Positions 55,814-64,000 of a stretch of DNA of 64,000 bases are shown here, in pieces. A program made the translations under genes and the position numbers. This stretch comes from Microbacteriaceae bacterium (GTDB lineage: Bacteria > Actinomycetota > Actinomycetes > Actinomycetales > Microbacteriaceae). The stretch spans positions 372,001 through 436,000 of the forward strand of contig JAHBTA010000003.1 in NCBI GenBank assembly GCA_019638805.1, read 5' to 3'. Each line of letters begins with the position of its first letter. Within the stretch, counting starts at the first letter, position 1. The notes under the pieces were generated by a model. It did no database searches. It was given only the letters and a program-made list of their open reading frames with translations, and was not told the DNA's origin.

Positions 55814-57699
55814 CGGATCGTCCGGAGCGGCCGCGGGGGTCGGGCGACGGTGCGGGGGACGGCGCTGGGGGCGACGAGGAGTTCGACCCCGGAGCATGGT
55901 TCTCCGCGCAGTTCGCGCAGGCGGAAGGGGAGGGAGCGTCGCCGGTGGTGCCCGCTCAGCCCGCGGCGCCGCAGTCGCCCGTACCCGCGCAGCCGCAGCC
56001 GCCCGCGTCGCCAGTACAGCCGCCGGCTTCCCCCGCCGCTCCGGCGGCCCCGGCTCCCCCTGCGAGCCCCGCACCTCCGCCCGCGGAGCCCGCACCTCCG
56101 CCCGCGGGGACCGCGATCGATCCCCCGACCTGGTTCGAGACGCTCCCCCCGCACCCGGCGCAGCCCGCGGAGCCGGGCTTTTCGCCTGCCGCTCCGGCCG
56201 CTCCCGCCGCGCAGCCTGTCCAGCCGGTGCAGCCTGTCCAGCCGGTGCAGCCTCTCCAGCCGGTGCAGCCTGTCCAGCCGGTGCAGCCGGTCCAGCCCGC
56301 GCAGCCGACGTTCCCGCCTGCCGCTCCGCAGCATCCGGCCGCGCAGCCGACGCAGCCCGCGCAGCCGACTTTCCCGCCTGCGGCTCCGCAGGACCCTAAT
56401 GTGCCGCCCGTGCCCTCCGTGCAGCCGGTCCAACCGGCGTTCCCGACCGTCCTGCCGGCGCAGCCCGTCCAGCCTGTCCAGCCCGCGTTCCCGGCTGCCC
56501 AGCCCACCCAACCTGCCCAGCCTCTGGTCGCGCCCACCCAGCCTGGCCCCCCCGCGTTCCCGGCTGCCCAGCCTGTTCAACCTGTTCAACCTGTTCAACC
56601 TGTTCAGCCCCTTCAGCCCGCGGTTCCGCCTGCCGCCCCCAAGCCTCCGGCACCCGTCGACCCGTCCATCGCGGGGTCGCCTGCCGAGGGGGCCCCTCCG
56701 GCGGACGCGATGCCGTTCGAGACGGCTGCACTGCCCGACGTCGCACCGGACTCCCGGGACGCTCCCCCGTTCTGGGAGCCTGAGCCGACCCAGATGCTCG
56801 ACGCGGCCGAGCTCCAGCACGACGCCCCGCCGCCCACCGGTCCGAAGCAGCCGTTCTCGCGCTCGGTCTTCCCCGAGGGGACCGAGCTGCTGCAGCAGCC
56901 GGACGACTCGGTGGCGGCGACCGGAGCTCCTCGGGGGGAGACCGGGGAGCTCTCGGCCCTGGACGTGCTCTTCGGCGAGGGACAGTTCCGCGAGTACGAC
57001 TCCCGACCCGATCCGAGCGAGAACCCGTTTGCCCGCCGCGAGACCCCGCCGCCCGGTGCCGACGGCGGGTCCGACGCCCCCGTGGACAAGGACGCCCCGC
57101 GGCCCGGGGTCTCGCGCGTGCAGAAGGTGCTGCTGACCGTTCTGGGCTCGCTGCTGGCGGTACTGCTGCTCGTGGTGCTGTTCTTCCTCGGCACGCGCCT
57201 GCCGGGCATCCTCGGCCCGGCGCCCGCCGTCACGGCCCCGAGCGCGTCACCGACCCCGTCAGCGTCGGCGGTCATCGCGGTGGGCCCGGTCGCTCCGGGC
57301 GACTACCGCTACGACGAGCTGCTCGGAGGCGAATGCCTGGACCCGTTCGAGTCACCGTGGCAGGACAGGTTCACGGTCGTCCACTGCGACGTCCCCCATG
57401 CGGCGCAGCTGGTCCGGGTCGGCGAGTACCCCATCCCGGAAACCGGCCCAGAACCCTACCCGGGTGAGGACGACCTGCAGGCCCGCGCCCTGACCTACTG
57501 CCAGCGGAGCGGGATCTACTCGTCCGCGGTGAGCAAGCTCAAGGACGCGGTGATCGGGGTGAGCTACCCGGTGAGCGCGGAGGCGTGGGACGCCGGCGAC
57601 CGGAGGTACTCGTGCTTCGTGTGGCGCAGCTCCGGGGAGCAGATCACGGCCGACATCGCGCTTCCGCAGCCGACGCCCACGCCGACGCCCGCACCCTGA
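55810..57699 (+). CDS. Pro-rich membrane protein with septum-formation-like domain
   Basis: A 629-residue bitopic protein. Residues 30-300 are a low-complexity Pro/Ala/Gln region with many QPVQPVQP repeats (about 56,205-56,630). A single transmembrane helix (VLLTVLGSLLAVLLLVVLFFLG, about residues 440-462) is followed by an outside domain with GECLDPFESPWQDRFTVVHCDVPHAAQLVRV and late cysteines, resembling the actinobacterial septum-formation family. The cytoplasmic Pro-rich arm could bind partners at the division site. It overlaps pyrE by four bases. Confidence 0.75.
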   Translation: MTDRPERPRGSGDGAGDGAGGDEEFDPGAWFSAQFAQAEGEGASPVVPAQPAAPQSPVPAQPQPPASPVQPPASPAAPAAPAPPASPAPPPAEPAPPPAGTAIDPPTWFETLPPHPAQPAEPGFSPAAPAAPAAQPVQPVQPVQPVQPLQPVQPVQPVQPVQPAQPTFPPAAPQHPAAQPTQPAQPTFPPAAPQDPNVPPVPSVQPVQPAFPTVLPAQPVQPVQPAFPAAQPTQPAQPLVAPTQPGPPAFPAAQPVQPVQPVQPVQPLQPAVPPAAPKPPAPVDPSIAGSPAEGAPPADAMPFETAALPDVAPDSRDAPPFWEPEPTQMLDAAELQHDAPPPTGPKQPFSRSVFPEGTELLQQPDDSVAATGAPRGETGELSALDVLFGEGQFREYDSRPDPSENPFARRETPPPGADGGSDAPVDKDAPRPGVSRVQKVLLTVLGSLLAVLLLVVLFFLGTRLPGILGPAPAVTAPSASPTPSASAVIAVGPVAPGDYRYDELLGGECLDPFESPWQDRFTVVHCDVPHAAQLVRVGEYPIPETGPEPYPGEDDLQARALTYCQRSGIYSSAVSKLKDAVIGVSYPVSAEAWDAGDRRYSCFVWRSSGEQITADIALPQPTPTPTPAP

Positions 57700-57779
57700 C
57701 GCCCGCGTCTGAGCTCCGCACTCGCACCCGTAGCTCCGCGTCCCGACGCCCGCGGTTTGGCCGACCGAGCATGATCGGC

Positions 57780-58604
57780 TCAGTACAACTCCGCGAGGAG
57801 TTCCCCGAAGAGTTCCTCGGCATCCACCTCGACGCGTTTGCGGGTGAACCATTCGGCGATGTTGACGCAGTCGCGGTGCAGCATCCCGATGCCGTTCGGG
57901 TTGGCGACGGCGTCCACGATCTGCGGCAGGTCGATGACGACCACGCGGCCCTCGTGCACGAGCAGGTTGTACGCCGAGAGGTCGCCGTGCACGTACCCGG
58001 CGCGAGCGAAGAGGTGCATGGCGTCGATCACCTGATCCAGCAGGGACCGTAGCTCCGCGAGCTCCGCGCGCGATTGCGCGAGCCGGGGTGCGGCGGTCGT
58101 ACCGGCGCCGATGAACTCCATGAGCAGCTCGGTGCCGTCCACCTGCACCGGATACGGGACGGGGGCGCCCGCCGAGTGCATGGCGCTCAGCGCCTCGAAC
58201 TCGGCAAAGGCCCACATGCCGGCCGCGAACGACCGCCCGTACGCCGTGCCCTTCGCGACCGCGCGCTCGTCGCGGCTGCGGCGGGTGCGGCGCCCTTCCT
58301 GGTACTCGGCGCTGCGGTGGAAGTCGCGGTGCTCGAGGGTTCGGTACCGCTTGGCGGCGAGGATGCTGCGCTTGACGGGCGGATCGGCGGGCGTCAGACC
58401 GGGGTCGAATCGCTCGATGAGGTGGAGGTCGGCCTCCTTCCCGGTCTTAACGACGCCGAGCTCGGTGTCGATGGCGCCGGAGGAGGTGACAACCCAGTCG
58501 GGCCACGGCTCGGGGCCGCGCTGGCTGGGGGTGATGGCCGGCCACGTGGACCAGCGCTGACCATCGCCGGGTTCGACGGTGGAGAAGACGAGTGCAGTGT
58601 GCAA
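57780..58604 (-). CDS. RIO-type serine kinase
   Basis: A 274-residue RIO1-like kinase. GVVKTGKEADLHLIE is the nucleotide-binding loop, VKRSILAAKRYR holds the ATP-binding Lys, the catalytic loop is YVHGDLSAYNLLV, and VVVIDLPQIVD is the metal-binding segment. Bacterial RIO kinases are of uncertain role; in other domains they act in small-subunit assembly. The start appears to be TTG at 58604, because no ATG or GTG gives the family's N-terminus (RWSTWPAI). A 20-codon open frame lies just upstream. Confidence 0.87.
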   Translation of the reverse strand: MHTALVFSTVEPGDGQRWSTWPAITPSQRGPEPWPDWVVTSSGAIDTELGVVKTGKEADLHLIERFDPGLTPADPPVKRSILAAKRYRTLEHRDFHRSAEYQEGRRTRRSRDERAVAKGTAYGRSFAAGMWAFAEFEALSAMHSAGAPVPYPVQVDGTELLMEFIGAGTTAAPRLAQSRAELAELRSLLDQVIDAMHLFARAGYVHGDLSAYNLLVHEGRVVVIDLPQIVDAVANPNGIGMLHRDCVNIAEWFTRKRVEVDAEELFGELLAELY

Positions 58605-58637
58605 TGGGTGGCTTTCGAGAGGGAGGCCACCCCAGCG

Positions 58638-58700
58638 TTAGCGCGGAGCGACCTCGGAGGAGAGGTGGTCGGTTGCGGACACGACGAAGACCGTGGTCAT
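58638..58700 (-). CDS. Possible 20-residue leader peptide
   Basis: An open frame of 20 codons (beginning MTTVFVVSATDH) on the minus strand starts at 58700 behind GGGGAGAG, a reasonable ribosome binding site, and ends with TAA 33 bases before the weak TTG start of the RIO kinase. It could be a leader that couples or tunes translation of the kinase, or a chance frame. No similarity is recognised. Confidence 0.3.
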   Translation of the reverse strand: MTTVFVVSATDHLSSEVAPR

Positions 58701-58734
58701 GGTTCTCTCCCCTCTCTCGAGTGCTCCGGGGAGT

Positions 58735-59700
58735 CTAGGCCCGGTACGCCGCCGCCGTCGAGAGGCGCCTGCGCATGGCGGCCACGGCATCCACGCTCTC
58801 GTCGACCAGCAGGGCGCGCCTGCCGAGCGCGAGCGCGGCGGCTCCGGTCGTGCCGGATCCGGCGAAGAAGTCGAGCACGAGGTCGCCAGGGGAGCTCGAG
58901 GCCTGCACGATGCGCCGCAGAATGCCGAGCGGTTTCTGGGTCGGGTAGCCCGTGCGCTCAGCGCCGTTGGTCGAGACGATGGTGTGCCACCAGACGTCGG
59001 TGGGGAGTTTGCCGCGCGCGGCCTTCTCGGGGGTGACGAGGCCCGGCGCCATGTACGGCTCGCGGTCGACCGCGGCATTGTCGAACAGGTAGCGCGCCGG
59101 GTCCTTGACGTAGACCAGGATCGTGTCGTGCTTCGCCGGCCAGCGCCGGGTCGTGCGGGCGCCGTAGTCGTAGGCCCAGATGAGCTCGTTGAGGAAGCAC
59201 TCCCGGCCGAAGAGTGCGTCGAGCGCGACCTTGGCGTAGTGGGACTCGCGATAGTCCAGGTGCAGGTAGAGGGTGCCGCGGTCATCGAGCAGACGCCATG
59301 CCTCGGCGAGGCGCGGCTCGAGGAACGCCCAGTAGTCCTCGAAGCGGTCGTCGTAGCGCGTGAGGGCGCCCTTGACGGTCTCGTAGCTGTGACCTTTGAA
59401 GCCGGCGCGGATGCCGGTGCGAGCCGCGGTGCGCGCGCCCGTCACGTCGCGTCCGCCCGTTGTGTCGCGCGCGCCCGTTGTCGTGCCCGCGGCCGGATCC
59501 TCCGCCCGCCGGGTGCGGATGGTCTGCAATCGCTGCGTGCGACCGGTGTTGAACGGCGGGTCGAGATAGATGAGGCGCACGGATGCGTCGGGCAGCGTCC
59601 GCGTGACCGCCAGGTTGTCGCCGTGCACGATCGCGATCTCGGGCGCGGAGTCACGCCATGCTGCTGCGTTCCAGGTTGCGGGCTCTCGCGACCGGGGCAT
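58735..59700 (-). CDS. Orphan beta-class DNA methyltransferase
   Basis: A 321-residue amino-methyltransferase. Motif IV IYLDPPFNTG comes near the N-terminus (about residue 45) and motif I LDFFAGSGTTGAAALALG near the C-terminus (about 285), the order of the beta class, which makes N6-methyladenine or N4-methylcytosine. Between motif IV and the next conserved block is an insert with TTGARD-type hexapeptide repeats. TAATCT precedes the ATG by 6 bases. No restriction gene of the usual kinds adjoins, so it looks like an orphan; its target site is unknown. Confidence 0.87.
   Translation of the reverse strand: MPRSREPATWNAAAWRDSAPEIAIVHGDNLAVTRTLPDASVRLIYLDPPFNTGRTQRLQTIRTRRAEDPAAGTTTGARDTTGGRDVTGARTAARTGIRAGFKGHSYETVKGALTRYDDRFEDYWAFLEPRLAEAWRLLDDRGTLYLHLDYRESHYAKVALDALFGRECFLNELIWAYDYGARTTRRWPAKHDTILVYVKDPARYLFDNAAVDREPYMAPGLVTPEKAARGKLPTDVWWHTIVSTNGAERTGYPTQKPLGILRRIVQASSSPGDLVLDFFAGSGTTGAAALALGRRALLVDESVDAVAAMRRRLSTAAAYRA
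59431..59484 (-). repeat. 18-bp triplicate inside the methyltransferase gene
   Basis: Three 18-bp units (59431-59448, 59449-59466, 59467-59484) encode the hexapeptides TTGARD, TTGGRD and VTGART on the minus strand. The unit length keeps the frame, so copy-number change would lengthen or shorten a loop without breaking the gene. Confidence 0.7.
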
Positions 59701-59736
59701 GGGGCGAGATTAACAGGGGGTGCAGCGATAGCGCGG

Positions 59737-60999
59737 TCACGTGCGCATCACCGCGGCCGGTTCGGTCAGGTAGGTTCGCCCGAAGGGCGAAGTCCAGCGG
59801 ATGACCCCGCCCGGCAGGTGCGTCATGCGCCAGCCGAGTCGGTGCTTGCGGGTGTGATCGCCGCGGCACAGGTGGGCGAGGTTGTCGGCAGCGGTGAGCC
59901 CACCGTCGCTCCACGCCCGCCCGTGGTCGACGTCGCAGGTGGCGGCACGCCGCCCGCAGCCCACCGACCGGCAGGTCTCGTCGCGCACCCGGAGGAAGTC
60001 GCGCAAGTCGGCGGGCACGGCATAGCGATCACGGCCGACGGAGAGCACGACCCCGGTTTCGGGGTGGGTGAGCAGTCGGGTGAAACTCGGCGCCCGCGCC
60101 GCCAGGGCGCGCGCGAGCTCGATCGGGATCGGCCCGTACCCGTCGAGGGAGGCGGGCTCGTCATCGAGGCCGAGGAGGCCGAGCGCCGGGACGGTCACGA
60201 AGACGTGAGCGCGAATGCCGTCGAGGACACCGCTCGGCGCGCCCCTTCTCGCATCTGCGGGCAGCACGCCCCGCACGAGCAACTCGCAGAACGCGTCGGC
60301 GCGCAGCTGGCGGAACGTGCGGCCGTCCTCGGGCGACCGCATCGATGCCGCGATGCGATCCAGCCGGTCGTCGATCGCGAGCCCGAGTTCGGCCGGAAGG
60401 TACGCGGAGAGCCACACCATGCCATCTCGCCCGGGCTCGATGCCCACGTTGCGCTCGTCCATCTGGCGGGTTCGTCGCGCGGCGATCGACTCGGGGTGCA
60501 TGCGCTCACGCAGGCGCCGCGCGCGGTCGCGGAACCTCGCCGTATTGAGTCGCTCGGCGTGAGGCAGGGCCGCCGCCTCGTAGTCGCCGCGCGCCTGCTC
60601 GGGCAGTGAGTACGAGTTGTCGATCACCGTGGTCGCGTGACGGTAGGAGATGCGACCAGCGGAGAGCGCCTCGAGCGTGGCGGGCAGATCGGCGACCAGC
60701 ATGCGGCTCTCCGCCACGAGATGCGCGGCGGCGCCGGGCGTGACGCGCAGCAGCGCCGCGAGCTCTGACACGAGCAGGTCGCGTGCGAACTCGCGGTCGT
60801 GCCGTCCGCCTCGCGCGTCCGAACGGGATGCCACCACCGCGCCCATGATGTCGTGCGCCCGATCGACCATCTGCGCGCGCAGACCCGCCATCGACGCCAT
60901 GACCTGATCGAGCTGCAGGATCGAGTCCAGCAACTCGGCCTGGGCGGCGTCGAGTCGCAGATCGAGCGCCGCGGGCTCGGACGGGTTCTCATCGGACAT
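59737..60999 (-). CDS. DUF222/HNH endonuclease (REP13E12-type)
   Basis: A 420-residue protein with a helical DUF222 N-terminal domain (about residues 20-300) and a C-terminal HNH nuclease (CRSVGCGRRAATCDVDHGRAW, DNLAHLCRGDHTRKH) with zinc cysteines and the catalytic His. This family is present in many copies in Actinobacteria and is linked to REP13E12 elements and possible homing. The nuclease residues are intact. It lies behind the orphan methyltransferase in the same orientation, 36 bases apart. Confidence 0.9.
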   Translation of the reverse strand: MSDENPSEPAALDLRLDAAQAELLDSILQLDQVMASMAGLRAQMVDRAHDIMGAVVASRSDARGGRHDREFARDLLVSELAALLRVTPGAAAHLVAESRMLVADLPATLEALSAGRISYRHATTVIDNSYSLPEQARGDYEAAALPHAERLNTARFRDRARRLRERMHPESIAARRTRQMDERNVGIEPGRDGMVWLSAYLPAELGLAIDDRLDRIAASMRSPEDGRTFRQLRADAFCELLVRGVLPADARRGAPSGVLDGIRAHVFVTVPALGLLGLDDEPASLDGYGPIPIELARALAARAPSFTRLLTHPETGVVLSVGRDRYAVPADLRDFLRVRDETCRSVGCGRRAATCDVDHGRAWSDGGLTAADNLAHLCRGDHTRKHRLGWRMTHLPGGVIRWTSPFGRTYLTEPAAVMRT

Positions 61000-61121
61000 G
61001 CTCCGACTCCATCACCAACCACCGACAAAACCCCAGATCAGAGAGCCTTTTCCTGTGGATGATCTGCACCGGCCCCCGCCTGTTGAGGAGGGGTGCACCC
61101 GCGCCCTCGTACGCTGGCGAC

Positions 61122-61880
61122 GTGGAGCAGCATCCGCCCCCCGGTGGCGCGCGAGGCGCGCTAGGCGACCTGAACGGCGCGCGAGACGCGCCGAACAACG
61201 CCGGCGACGCGCGAGCCGCGCGAGACGCGCCGAACAACCCGAACAACCCGAACAACCCGAACAACCCCCCGATCGGCGTCGGCCCCTGGCCCGGCGACCC
61301 GGACGCCTGGCCGGACGACCCGCGCTACGACCCCGAGCTGCTCGCCCATGGCGACGCCCGCAACGTCGTCGACGCCTACCGCTACTGGAGCATGGAGGCC
61401 ATCGTCGCCGACCTCGACCTCCGCCGGCACGGCTTCGATGTCGCGATCGAGAACTGGCAGCACGACCTCAACATCGGCAGCATCGTGCGCACGGCCAACG
61501 CGTTCCTCGCGGGCGCGGTGCACATCGTCGGCCGCCGCCGATGGAACCGCCGGGGCGCGATGGTCACCGACCGGTACCAGCACATCGTGCAGCACGACAC
61601 CGTCGCCGACCTGGTCGCCTGGGCGCGCGAGCGCGGTCGCCCGATCGTCGCGGTCGACAACGTCGAGGGCAGCGTGGATGTCACCGAGGCCGAGCTCCCG
61701 GAGGACGCGATCCTGCTCTTCGGCCAGGAGGGGCCGGGCCTCACCCCCGAGGCGCTCGCCGCGGCGACGACCACCGTCGGCATCCGTCAGTACGGCAGCA
61801 CCCGCAGCATCAACGCGGCCGCCGCCGCCGCGATCGTCATGCACGAATGGGTGCGCCGACACGCCCGACGCGAGGCCTAG
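61122..61880 (+). CDS. TrmH/SpoU-family RNA methyltransferase
   Basis: A 252-residue SPOUT enzyme that methylates a ribose 2'-OH in tRNA or rRNA. NIGSIVRTANAFLAGAVHIVGRRR, LLFGQEGPGLTPEAL and the knot end IRQYGSTRSINAAAAAAIVMHEW are the three family motifs. The first 50 residues are disordered and hold four PNN repeats and two copies of ARDAPNN. TACGCT (61110-61115) lies 6 bases before the GTG, which fixes the start and gives a leaderless message. Its target RNA is unknown. Confidence 0.9.
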   Translation: MEQHPPPGGARGALGDLNGARDAPNNAGDARAARDAPNNPNNPNNPNNPPIGVGPWPGDPDAWPDDPRYDPELLAHGDARNVVDAYRYWSMEAIVADLDLRRHGFDVAIENWQHDLNIGSIVRTANAFLAGAVHIVGRRRWNRRGAMVTDRYQHIVQHDTVADLVAWARERGRPIVAVDNVEGSVDVTEAELPEDAILLFGQEGPGLTPEALAAATTTVGIRQYGSTRSINAAAAAAIVMHEWVRRHARREA

Positions 61881-62326
61881 AGCGCCTTCGCCATGCACAC
61901 CGAGGTCGGGTCGTCGACATACGGCCCGAACCGCTCCACTCGCGCGTACCCGGCGCGCTCGTACATGGCGATCGCGGCGCGCTGCGGCTCCCCGGTTTCG
62001 AGGAGCAGGGTGCGGATGCCGCGCCCGCCCGCCAGAGTCTCCACCGCATCCAGCAGGGCCGCTCCGATCCCGAGCCCCCGCGCCGCGTCGTGCACGTACA
62101 TGCGCTTGAGCTCGCCCGTTCCGTCGCCCAGGTCGACGAGCGCCGCCATGCCGAGCGCCTCACCCGAATCCGAGCGCGCCACGAGCAGGGTCACGTCGTC
62201 GCGCGTGAACTCGGCCGCATCGAGCGCGTGGTATCCCTCCGGCGGGTAGATCGACAGCCCGTACGCATCGGCCGCGGCGAAGAGTTCGGGCACCCCGGGG
62301 TCCGAGACCAGGGCGGGAGCGATCAC
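61877..62326 (-). CDS. GNAT-family N-acetyltransferase
   Basis: A 149-residue acetyltransferase. GELKRMYVHDAARGLGIGAALLDAVE holds the acetyl-CoA-binding R-x-x-G-x-G/A region, and YERAGYARVERFGPYVDDPTSVCM is the C-terminal strand-helix region common to small GNATs. The GTG start overlaps the stop of the SMR transporter gene as GTGA, so it is the second gene of a two-gene operon. Its substrate may be a small amine, perhaps related to the pump's substrate, which is inference. Confidence 0.85.
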   Translation of the reverse strand: MIAPALVSDPGVPELFAAADAYGLSIYPPEGYHALDAAEFTRDDVTLLVARSDSGEALGMAALVDLGDGTGELKRMYVHDAARGLGIGAALLDAVETLAGGRGIRTLLLETGEPQRAAIAMYERAGYARVERFGPYVDDPTSVCMAKAL

Positions 62327-62661
62327 CCGGCCGCCTCGGTTTTGGCGCCGAGCTCGAGCATGACCACCCCGCCGATCACAAGCCCCATGCCGATCAGCTG
62401 CACGAGCGTCAGCGACTCCTTGAACGCCACCCAGCTGACGATCGCCACCAGCACGACACCGACCGCAGCCCAGATCGCGTAGGCGATGCCCAGGGGCACC
62501 TTCGCGGAGAGCGTGAGCGACAGCATCCAGAACGAGAGCAGGTAGCCGACCACGACGATCGGGTACGCCCACCACACGGCGCGCTCGCCCGAGGTGAACT
62601 TGAGGAAGGAGGTGGCGACCACCTCGCTGACGATCGCGGCCGCGAGGAACAGATAACCCAT
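62323..62661 (-). CDS. SMR-family small multidrug transporter
   Basis: A 112-residue membrane protein with four helices. GYLFLAAAIVSEVVATSFLKFT carries the essential membrane Glu (about residue 13), followed by PIVVVGYLLSFWMLSLTL and VPLGIAYAIWAAVGVVLVAIV, the SMR signatures. This is the EmrE/QacE type that exports cationic compounds with proton antiport. The ATG at 62661 is chosen over an earlier in-frame ATG because CATGCT ends 6 bases before it on the minus strand. Confidence 0.9.
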   Translation of the reverse strand: MGYLFLAAAIVSEVVATSFLKFTSGERAVWWAYPIVVVGYLLSFWMLSLTLSAKVPLGIAYAIWAAVGVVLVAIVSWVAFKESLTLVQLIGMGLVIGGVVMLELGAKTEAAG

Positions 62662-62673
62662 ACGGATAGCATG
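62662..62673. promoter_or_regulatory. Overlapping divergent -10 elements, SMR and purA
   Basis: TAGCAT (62667-62672) on the plus strand is a -10 for purA, with its start near 62679. CATGCT on the minus strand (complement of 62668-62673) is a -10 for the SMR gene with 6 bases to its ATG. The two hexamers share five base pairs, so only one promoter can be melted at a time. Confidence 0.6.
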
Positions 62674-62711
62674 GGGTGTAATCCCACCCGCCATCGCAAA
62701 GGGGAGAAGCC

Positions 62712-63998
62712 ATGCCCGCCATCGTCCTGATCGGCGCCCAGTGGGGCGATGAGGGCAAGGGCAAGGCCACCGACCTGCTCGGCAGCCGCGTCGACTACGT
62801 CGTCAAGTTCAACGGCGGCAACAATGCCGGCCACACGGTCGTCGTCGGCGACGAGAAGTATGCGCTGCATCTGCTGCCCTCCGGCATCCTGAGCCCCGGC
62901 GTCACGCCCGTCATCGCGAACGGCGTCGTGGTCGATGTGGAGGTGCTCTTCGACGAGCTCGACGCCCTCTCCGCTCGCGGGGTCGACGTGAGCCGACTGC
63001 TGGTCAGCGCCAACGCGCACGTCATCACCGAGTACCACCGCACGATCGACAAGGTGACCGAGCGCTTCCTCGGCAAGAAGCAGATCGGCACCACGGGCCG
63101 TGGCATCGGACCGACCTATGCCGACAAGATCAACCGGGTCGGCATCCGCATCCAGGACCTGTTCGACGAGAACATCCTGCGGCAGAAGGTCGAGGGCGCC
63201 CTCGAGCAGAAGAACCACCTGCTGGTCAAGGTCTACAACCGGCGTGCCATCGCGGTGAACGAGGTGGTCGACGACCTGCTGGGCTACGCCGACCGGCTGC
63301 GACCCATGGTCGCCGACACCGGGCTCGTGCTCAACCAGGCGCTCGACGACGGCCGGATCGTCCTGTTCGAGGGCGGCCAGGCGACCATGCTGGATGTGGA
63401 CCACGGCACCTACCCGTTCGTCACCTCCTCGAACGCGACCTCGGGCGGCGCGGCGACCGGCTCGGGCGTGGCACCGAACCGCTTCGATCGGGTCATCGCC
63501 GTGGTCAAGGCGTACACCACGCGCGTCGGGGCCGGGCCGTTCCCGACCGAGCTCTTCGACGAGTCGGGCGAGTTCCTGCGCACCGCGGGCTTCGAGTTCG
63601 GCACCACGACCGGCCGCCCGCGCCGCACCGGCTGGTACGACGCACCCATCGCGCGCTACGCGGCGCGCATCAACGGGGTCACCGACTTCGTGCTCACGAA
63701 GCTCGATGTGCTGACCGGGCTCGAGAAGATCCCGGTGTGCGTCGCCTACGACGTCGATGGCACGCGCTTCGACGAGGTGCCGGTCAACCAGACCGACTTC
63801 CACCACGCCGTGCCGATCTACGAGGAGCTGCCCGGGTGGGACGAGGACATCACCGGCGCGCGCACTTTCGAGGACCTGCCCGCCACCGCGCGCGCCTACG
63901 TCGAGGCGCTCGAAGGGATGTCGGGGTCGCGCATGTCCGCGATCGGCGTCGGTCCCGCGCGGGACGCGATCGTCGTGCGACACGACCTGCTCGGCTGA
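62712..63998 (+). CDS. purA: Adenylosuccinate synthetase
   Basis: A 428-residue GTP-dependent enzyme joining IMP and aspartate, the first step to AMP. The N-terminal loop [41 protein letters not shown] and the late [15 protein letters not shown] are all present, so the gene is complete within the window. AAAGGGGAGAAG precedes the ATG. PurB, which acts next, is encoded at 5.9-7.3 kb on the other strand. Confidence 0.97.
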   Translation: MPAIVLIGAQWGDEGKGKATDLLGSRVDYVVKFNGGNNAGHTVVVGDEKYALHLLPSGILSPGVTPVIANGVVVDVEVLFDELDALSARGVDVSRLLVSANAHVITEYHRTIDKVTERFLGKKQIGTTGRGIGPTYADKINRVGIRIQDLFDENILRQKVEGALEQKNHLLVKVYNRRAIAVNEVVDDLLGYADRLRPMVADTGLVLNQALDDGRIVLFEGGQATMLDVDHGTYPFVTSSNATSGGAATGSGVAPNRFDRVIAVVKAYTTRVGAGPFPTELFDESGEFLRTAGFEFGTTTGRPRRTGWYDAPIARYAARINGVTDFVLTKLDVLTGLEKIPVCVAYDVDGTRFDEVPVNQTDFHHAVPIYEELPGWDEDITGARTFEDLPATARAYVEALEGMSGSRMSAIGVGPARDAIVVRHDLLG

Positions 63999-64000
63999 GG

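Noticed and set aside
56205..56630. CRISPR-like or satellite repeat array
   Set aside because: The repeats are in-frame Gln-Pro-Val codons within a gene, with no spacers of constant length and no cas genes nearby.
59737..60999. Complete restriction-modification system with the neighbouring methyltransferase
   Set aside because: DUF222/HNH proteins are multi-copy in Actinobacteria and not known as cognate restriction enzymes, so adjacency alone is not enough.
61226..61266. Frameshift or sequencing artefact in the PNN repeat of the TrmH-like gene
   Set aside because: The 9-bp units keep the frame, and the flanking leaderless start and downstream SPOUT domain are in the same frame.

Overview
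The window is a 64 kb piece of a high-GC actinobacterial chromosome. The best fit is the family Microbacteriaceae. This rests on the rpsF-ssb-rpsR-rplI-dnaB block, the dnaK-grpE-dnaJ-hspR-clpB heat-shock operon with a HAIR-type operator, a C50-carotenoid cluster (crtB-crtI-two small cyclase subunits-prenyltransferase), a DtxR/IdeR-type iron box, an LALTG (LAxTG-type) cell-wall sorting signal, REP13E12-type DUF222/HNH endonucleases, and very many leaderless transcripts. The genus cannot be read from the sequence. No insertion sequence, prophage, rRNA or CRISPR array is visible. There is one tRNA gene (Gly, anticodon CCC).

Layout. 1-5.1 kb: cca, the ribosomal/replication operon rpsF-ssb-rpsR-rplI, then dnaB behind a 437-base gap with several DnaA-box-like sites. 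5.1-9.8 kb: small membrane proteins, purB, a WXG100-like small protein overlapping a Ser/Asp/His hydrolase-like protein, and a 4-TM holin-like protein. 9.8-14.4 kb: a HisC-like aminotransferase, then a 2-oxo-acid dehydrogenase E1alpha-E1beta-E2 operon. 14.4-18.9 kb: a Zur-box-controlled znuA-znuC-znuB-zur operon, then zinc-free L28-L33-S14 ribosomal proteins and HU. 19-25.6 kb: CopD-CtaG fusion, a membrane-anchored unknown protein and a Pif1-like helicase on divergent promoters, iron-box-controlled heme oxygenase, DUF4383 and DUF2470 proteins, tRNA-Gly and dcd. 25.6-30 kb: carotenoid operon plus a MarR regulator. 30-40.3 kb: an MFS transporter and an 8.3 kb gene for a 2767-residue cell-wall-anchored repeat protein. 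40.3-46.6 kb: dnaK operon. 46.6-47.3 kb: VapBC toxin-antitoxin pair. 47.3-53.5 kb: minus-strand metabolic genes (LLM oxidoreductase, acyl-CoA ligase, threonine aldolase, SDR, DUF1232, conserved unknown). 53.5-64 kb: AlkD-like, xthA, pyrE, septum-formation-like protein, RIO kinase, orphan DNA methyltransferase, HNH protein, TrmH methyltransferase, GNAT, SMR and purA.

Themes. (1) Metal economy: zinc import under Zur sits beside zinc-free ribosomal proteins, S18 is also zinc-free and DnaJ lacks its zinc finger; iron acquisition from heme appears under DtxR/IdeR control. (2) Promoters: about 20 genes have an A/T-rich -10 hexamer followed by exactly 6 or 7 bases and then the ATG/GTG, so transcription should start at the initiation codon. 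(3) The features most worth a second look are the WXG-like/hydrolase pair, the four GCATGC repeats at a strict 12-bp period in the vapBC promoter, the 27-bp divergent leaderless promoter region, and the DnaA box inside the dnaK promoter. All calls are from reading the sequence; no database search was run.
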